Assembly (NCBI GenBank): GCA_900315845.1
Contig: OOHK01000002.1
Span: forward strand, 310,001 to 374,000
Length of the DNA: 64,000 nt
Source of the DNA: Candidatus Avelusimicrobium luingense
GTDB lineage: Bacteria > Elusimicrobiota > Elusimicrobia > Elusimicrobiales > Elusimicrobiaceae
Reading direction: 5' to 3'
The notes under the pieces were generated by a model. The model was not told where the DNA came from and did not search any database. It was given only the letters and a program-made list of their open reading frames with translations. Below, in pieces: positions 61,694 through 64,000 of this stretch; the first letter of the stretch is position 1, and each line of letters opens with the position of its first letter. The translations under genes and the position numbers were made by a program.

Positions 61694-62509
61694 ATGGCTA
61701 CCATAGACTTACATACCCATTCTGATTTTTCCGATGGTACTTCTTCGCCCGAAGAAGTGGTTCATGCTGCCTTAAAAGCAGGGGTTAAAATCTTTGCCTT
61801 GGCCGACCATGATACCACCGAAGGAGTGGCGCGAGCGCGTACTTTATGCGCCGAAAAGGGTCTCCTTTTTACCACCGGTGTAGAAATCAGCACGCGCGAA
61901 CACGACCAATTACACTTTACGGGCTACAACTTAGATATAAAGAATGCCGGATTTCAGGCCTTTTTAACTAAAAACCGCGAAAACCGGTTAAACCGTATCC
62001 GCCAAATTATTGCCAATCTGCAACAAGCCGGCATAGAAATTACGGAACAGGATGTATTTGAACGTGCGTCTAATGTAGTGTCCCGCGCCCATGTGGCCGA
62101 TGCGTTGCGCGCAAAAGGGCTTGCCACTTCCCGGCAGGATGCCTTCCGGCAATTTTTAGTCCCCGGGAAAGCGGGATATGTGCCCGCCGCCGGAGTAACC
62201 GCCATAGAGGCCATACAACATATTAAACAAGCGGGCGGCATTGCCGTCATCGCGCACCCGGGCATTTCTTCCAGTGTATGGAATTTTCCCGCCTGGAAAG
62301 AAGCCGGCCTAGACGGGATAGAAATCTTTTATCCGGCCCATTCTTATACCTTAAAACAAGAATTATTGGCTATTGCTCGTAAATATGATTTCCTTTGTAC
62401 GGCCGGGTCAGATTATCATGGGCCCAAAGGCGGACGCATTACCACCCCCGGAATCAATCTGCCCGAACCCTATTATAGCCGGTTATACAGCAAATTATTT
62501 TCGGTTTAA
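61694..62509 (+). CDS. PHP-domain phosphoesterase (RNase AM / YciV family)
   Basis: 271 residues. Metal ligands of the PHP fold in order: DLHTHSDFSDGTSSPEE, ALADHDTTEG, GVEISTRE, SRAHVADAL, VIAHPG and GSDYHGPK. E. coli YciV/RNase AM trims 5' ends of rRNA and hydrolyses 3',5'-nucleoside bisphosphates, and the length (about 270-290) agrees. Starts 2 bp after the Nfu gene; ends at a strong terminator. Confidence 0.87.
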   Translation: MATIDLHTHSDFSDGTSSPEEVVHAALKAGVKIFALADHDTTEGVARARTLCAEKGLLFTTGVEISTREHDQLHFTGYNLDIKNAGFQAFLTKNRENRLNRIRQIIANLQQAGIEITEQDVFERASNVVSRAHVADALRAKGLATSRQDAFRQFLVPGKAGYVPAAGVTAIEAIQHIKQAGGIAVIAHPGISSSVWNFPAWKEAGLDGIEIFYPAHSYTLKQELLAIARKYDFLCTAGSDYHGPKGGRITTPGINLPEPYYSRLYSKLFSV

Positions 62510-62526
62510 GTCACATTTGAGTCATC

Positions 62527-62569
62527 AAAAAACCCCGGTTTCACTATAGAGTGAACACCGGGGTTTTTT
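62527..62569. terminator. Terminator between PHP gene and the right-edge gene
   Basis: AACCCCGGT / ACCGGGGTT outer stem with inner TTCAC / GTGAA, T6 on the plus strand and A tract on the other side, between convergent genes. Confidence 0.88.
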
Positions 62570-62582
62570 AGATAAAACTTAA

Positions 62583-64000
62583 TTAATTAGCCGGGGTGGC
62601 ATCGTCCAAATTCAAATCGGACGGCTCCTCCGTTTCCGGCGTTGTGGGATTCCCGTTTTTGCGGTCTTTTACTTTTTGCAATTGTTGTTGCGCGGCTTTG
62701 ACTAAACTGGATTGAGCCAACAACCCTTTCGTTAAGGCCAAACAGGTAACTAACGCCCCCAACGAAACGCCAACGAGTGCCAAGTTATTGCCTTGGAACA
62801 ATTCTTTAAGACCCCATGTAGCAAAGGCGCTGGGGATCATCGTGTAGCCCATCCACAACTGGGCTTGGCGCTGTAAATCGGGGTCAATATCTTTGATATA
62901 TTTGGATACTTGCGAGAAGAAGTTTCCGATACCGATACAAGCGACAAAAGCACTGGTTAACACAAGCGCTCTGTTCGAAGCGGCAATTCCGGCCATCATG
63001 GCGCTTGTTCCCAAGATAGTACACAAGGAAGATACCATGTACATCGTGCCCGGTTTAAGTTTCATACGCGTCATCCAGTTACCGATATACCGGCTGACGG
63101 CCATTGCCACATACCAAAGGGCAGATACCGCACCGATTAAAGCAATATCCGGGTTGCTGCCTGCCGGGGTGAAAAGGTCTTTGACTTCAAAGGAGAACCC
63201 GGTAGCCACCCCCATTTCGGTAAAGGTGAACAAGGACATGGCTCCTAAAGCCGCCCAAAGGACCGGCGGGAATTTCGGCACGCCCACTTTCGGCGCTCCG
63301 ATTTGTTCTAATGCTTGATTAAAGGCCGTTTCTATTTCTTGCGTTTGTTGTGGCGTTAAACCGAGGCCCTTAACATATTGATGCCAATATTCTTCCGCCC
63401 ACAAAGCTTTTTGCGCCAGCACTTCCTTCTCGTCCATTTTTTCGCTTTGACGAATGGTAGAGGCTGTCCATTTTTCAAGTAATTTATACAATTCAAGCGA
63501 TTTTTTCTTTACTTCTTGTTGGGTAGGCGCATTTTCTCCGGTCCATAAGGGGGCCATGGTGTTATCTATAAAATCTTCTACTTGGTCCTGTATCAAAGTA
63601 GGATCATTCGGAATATTTTCTTTTAAGTTTAAGGAATTTACTTTTGCCGTGGTAATCAGACTGGTAAGAGCAAAAACCGGAAACATATGTCTAAAATCAA
63701 TGTTAACATCCGCTCCGACCAAACTGGACAACCAATTCACCACAAACGGCGCGGCAAAGAATACGACGCCCCCTACGTTTTTCCACATTTGAGAAGTTAA
63801 ACGCCACGATAATTCCCCGCGGTTTTGTTCTTTCTTAAACAAGGAACCCATCACGCCTTTTAATTGCGCGGACACTTCTTTCCAGCGTTGTTGGAACCAT
63901 TCTTTATCATAATTCACCTCGGGAGCAACCGTTGTTTTATCGGATTTAACCCCTTTTGCGTTCAAATTGGCCACAATCAACGGATCTTGACCGACACGCA
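62583..64000 (-). CDS. Multi-pass membrane protein, MFS-like, cut at right edge
   Basis: The frame is open to the window end, so the N-terminus is missing; a TTG at 63980 is not a true start. About 470 residues are visible, with hydrophobic segments at roughly 75-95, 240-265, 280-300, 315-365 and 385-430 of this part, and a 130-residue hydrophilic stretch (about 120-230) between the first and second groups. Loop motifs (RYIGNWMTRMKLKPGTM) are like those of major facilitator proteins. The hydrophilic insert is longer than an ordinary MFS central loop. Substrate unknown. The C-terminus is acidic and Pro/Thr-rich. Confidence 0.6.
   Translation of the reverse strand, partial: RVGQDPLIVANLNAKGVKSDKTTVAPEVNYDKEWFQQRWKEVSAQLKGVMGSLFKKEQNRGELSWRLTSQMWKNVGGVVFFAAPFVVNWLSSLVGADVNIDFRHMFPVFALTSLITTAKVNSLNLKENIPNDPTLIQDQVEDFIDNTMAPLWTGENAPTQQEVKKKSLELYKLLEKWTASTIRQSEKMDEKEVLAQKALWAEEYWHQYVKGLGLTPQQTQEIETAFNQALEQIGAPKVGVPKFPPVLWAALGAMSLFTFTEMGVATGFSFEVKDLFTPAGSNPDIALIGAVSALWYVAMAVSRYIGNWMTRMKLKPGTMYMVSSLCTILGTSAMMAGIAASNRALVLTSAFVACIGIGNFFSQVSKYIKDIDPDLQRQAQLWMGYTMIPSAFATWGLKELFQGNNLALVGVSLGALVTCLALTKGLLAQSSLVKAAQQQLQKVKDRKNGNPTTPETEEPSDLNLDDATPAN

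Noticed and set aside
1-64000. CRISPR array, IS element or prophage
   Set aside because: No regularly spaced repeats, transposase, integrase or phage structural genes were seen anywhere in the window.

Overview
The window reads as a chromosome segment of a diderm, gut-type member of the Elusimicrobiota (Elusimicrobium-like). This is inferred from gene content and not from a phylogeny. Outer-membrane biogenesis genes (msbA, kdsD, lnt, an AsmA protein, an outer-membrane beta-barrel, a lipoprotein) sit beside a low-GC-Gram-positive style carbon-control set (HPr kinase, HPr, enzyme I). Four single-gene pilin-like units share an N-terminus of the type FTLIELLVVVLIIGIL. No CRISPR array, IS element or complete prophage is visible. 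Almost all of the DNA is ordinary housekeeping sequence with tight, often overlapping gene starts.

Layout: 1-250, non-coding left edge ending in a tRNA-like 3' half and a terminator. 252-3455, rmuC, pilin 1, guaC. 3468-6215, the minus-strand run kdsD, msbA (then guaC) for Kdo/lipid A. 6370-11301, threonine aldolase, endonuclease IV, a methyltransferase, tRNA-Ala(GGC) with a decayed tandem copy, a membrane glycosyltransferase and a phosphoesterase coupled to smc (11301-14783). 15000-15224, a strongly expressed-looking 74-residue protein made of two repeats. 15330-17333, two family-2 glycosyltransferases. 17548-26060, one plus-strand operon-like run: hpf, hprK, rapZ, a complete mannose-type PTS (EIIA, EIIB, EIIC, EIID), ptsH, ptsI, lepA.

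26109-38965: pilin 2, an outer-membrane barrel, an unusual folD, a lipoprotein, a minus-strand run (phosphoesterase, queH, asmA, glycerophosphodiesterase), and a plus-strand run with a glcD-glcE fusion, a glcF-like Fe-S subunit and a GAF/HD-GYP protein, then mnmA. 39061-47547: pilin 3, the heat-shock operon hrcA-grpE-dnaK with a CIRCE operator and near-consensus promoter, an intergenic hairpin array, a Sel1-repeat protein, an SPFH protein, pilin 4 and dnaJ. 47693-49859: rplU, rpmA with a histone-like tail, obg. 49962-59872: a trypsin-like protease, then a chain of overlapping minus-strand genes (secA, a Cys-rich membrane-anchored protein, lnt, prfB, hemW, a CofE-like protein, mscL with a zinc ribbon). 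60035-62509: a stand-alone CcmI/CycH C-terminal-type domain, a structured intergenic region, an SH3b protein, a NifU-like protein and a PHP phosphoesterase. The right edge cuts a multi-pass membrane protein.

The most interesting signals are: (i) pilin genes dispersed as promoter-gene-terminator units, two with almost the same A-tract promoter; (ii) a recurring start architecture in which a -10 hexamer lies 6-7 nt before ATG with no Shine-Dalgarno sequence, implying leaderless mRNAs; (iii) a multi-stem RNA candidate at about 60550-60820; (iv) the two-repeat small protein with its own palindromic operator; (v) a FolD lacking the catalytic Lys and Gln; and (vi) a fused GlcD-GlcE with a GlcF that lacks its second CCG cysteine motif.
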